From positions 566 to 13,801 of the forward strand of contig DDBK01000066.1 in NCBI GenBank assembly GCA_002333095.1: DNA of 13,236 nt, written 5' to 3'. The position numbers and the translations under genes were made by a program. The notes beneath the pieces were generated by a model. It was not told where the DNA came from. It saw nothing but the letters and a program-made list of their open reading frames with translations, and did not search any database. Below are positions 10,928 to 13,236 of the stretch, one piece after another (position 1 is the first letter of the stretch; each line of letters starts with the position of its first letter). This stretch comes from Cellvibrionales bacterium UBA2034. Its GTDB lineage: Bacteria; Pseudomonadota; Gammaproteobacteria; Pseudomonadales; UBA7239.

Positions 10928-11635
10928 TCAGGGGTGTGGTGGTTTGTAAAATACCAGATCCCATACCCCGTGCCCCAGTTGCTGGCCGCGCCGCTCGAAT
11001 TTGGTTTCTGGTCGGTAATCTGGGCGGTTGCTGAATTGTTGTGTGTCCGAGCTGTTCTGGAGATGCGGGCATAGCATAGCCACTTCCAGCATTGCTTCAG
11101 CGTAGTGCTCCCAATCGGTGGCCATATGCAGTACGCCATTGTCCTTGAGTTTTTGCGCAACCAGATTGACAAAGGCTGGTTGGACTATCCGGCGTTTGTG
11201 ATGGCGGGCTTTATGCCAGGGATCAGGAAAATAAAGTTGTAGTCGAGTCAGGCTGCTGTCTGCAATGCAGTCTGCCAGTACATCGATTGCATCGGCACAA
11301 AATACTTTCAGGTTATCCAGATTGCGTTTTTGTGCTTCGTTGATCAAGCGCCCTACGCCGGGTACGTGTACTTCAATGCCGATAAAGTTGTGCTCTGGAA
11401 ATCGTTCAGCCATGGCCAGAAGCGAATCTCCCATGCCGAAGCCGATTTCCAGAATAAGGGGTGCATCAATATTGGGGAATGCATCTTTTAGTGCTGCCAC
11501 ACCTTTATGCAAGTCGAGACCGTATCGCGGCCATTGCTCAGCCAATGCTTTTTCTTGTGGCAGCGTAATGCGGCCGCCACGAATGACGTAAGAGCGGACA
11601 TCTCTTTTTTTGCACTGTGGTTGTATATGCAGCAT
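10928..11635 (-). CDS. trmB: tRNA (guanine-N7-)-methyltransferase TrmB
   Basis: Transfers methyl from S-adenosylmethionine to N7 of G46 in the variable loop of tRNAs. It is 235 residues (E. coli TrmB 239). Motifs are RSYVIRGGRIT near the start, the SAM-binding ILEIGFGMGDSL at about 61-72, FIGIEVHVPGVG at 84-95, LYFPDPWHKARHHKRRIVQ at 134-152, ATDWEHYAEAML at 172-183, and the C-terminal TKFERRGQQLGHGVWDL at 211-227. The start ATG is 12 bases after the upstream glycosyltransferase stop. It has no recognisable ribosome site, and the sequence before it is AT-rich (AATTTATAAT). The family N-terminus is variable, so a slightly different start is possible. The gene is intact. Confidence 0.95.
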   Translation of the reverse strand: MLHIQPQCKKRDVRSYVIRGGRITLPQEKALAEQWPRYGLDLHKGVAALKDAFPNIDAPLILEIGFGMGDSLLAMAERFPEHNFIGIEVHVPGVGRLINEAQKRNLDNLKVFCADAIDVLADCIADSSLTRLQLYFPDPWHKARHHKRRIVQPAFVNLVAQKLKDNGVLHMATDWEHYAEAMLEVAMLCPHLQNSSDTQQFSNRPDYRPETKFERRGQQLGHGVWDLVFYKPPHP

Positions 11636-11647
11636 ATTATAAATTAT

Positions 11648-13236
<1,589 letters not shown>

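Overview
The window carries housekeeping genes of a gammaproteobacterium. The evidence for this is the order atpI-B-E-F-H-A-G-D-C followed directly by glmU and glmS, an AtpB N-terminus of the Pseudomonas-like type (YIQHHLQNL, then a GFWA..VD..GWS stretch), and a c-subunit ending in [15 protein letters not shown]. This placement rests on remembered family sequences, not on a search. Base composition looks close to half GC through the atp and glm genes and is visibly lower in one gene near the right end. I saw no rRNA, tRNA, CRISPR array or insertion sequence, and no gene-free stretch longer than 300 bases.

Plus strand, 1-7130: the F1Fo ATP synthase operon. It holds the end of atpI, then the Fo genes atpB (a), atpE (c) and atpF (b), then the F1 genes atpH (delta), atpA (alpha), atpG (gamma), atpD (beta) and atpC (epsilon). 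All are intact apart from atpI, which is cut by the window edge. Gaps run from 3 to 85 bases. Those before atpE and atpA contain T-rich runs or small hairpins that may tune translation.

Plus strand, 7131-10477: an intrinsic terminator with a UUCG tetraloop (7146-7176) separates the ATP synthase genes from glmU and glmS. These two encode the enzymes at the start and end of UDP-N-acetylglucosamine synthesis, which feeds peptidoglycan and lipopolysaccharide. Transcription of glmUS therefore needs readthrough or a promoter in the short stretch after the terminator.

Minus strand, 13236-10507 (transcribed right to left, converging on glmS): the 3' part of thiG (thiazole synthase), a polytopic GT87/DUF2029-like membrane glycosyltransferase overlapping thiG by ATGA, then trmB (tRNA m7G46 methyltransferase), then a 119-residue protein I do not recognise. 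From memory, thiG is often followed directly by trmB in Pseudomonas and relatives. The AT-rich glycosyltransferase therefore looks like an insertion into a housekeeping operon.

Nothing here is clearly a new biological system. The points most worth a second look are the inserted glycosyltransferase, two unusual substitutions in the gamma subunit next to a residue known to affect coupling, the insertion in the AtpB N-terminus, and the unassigned gene after trmB.
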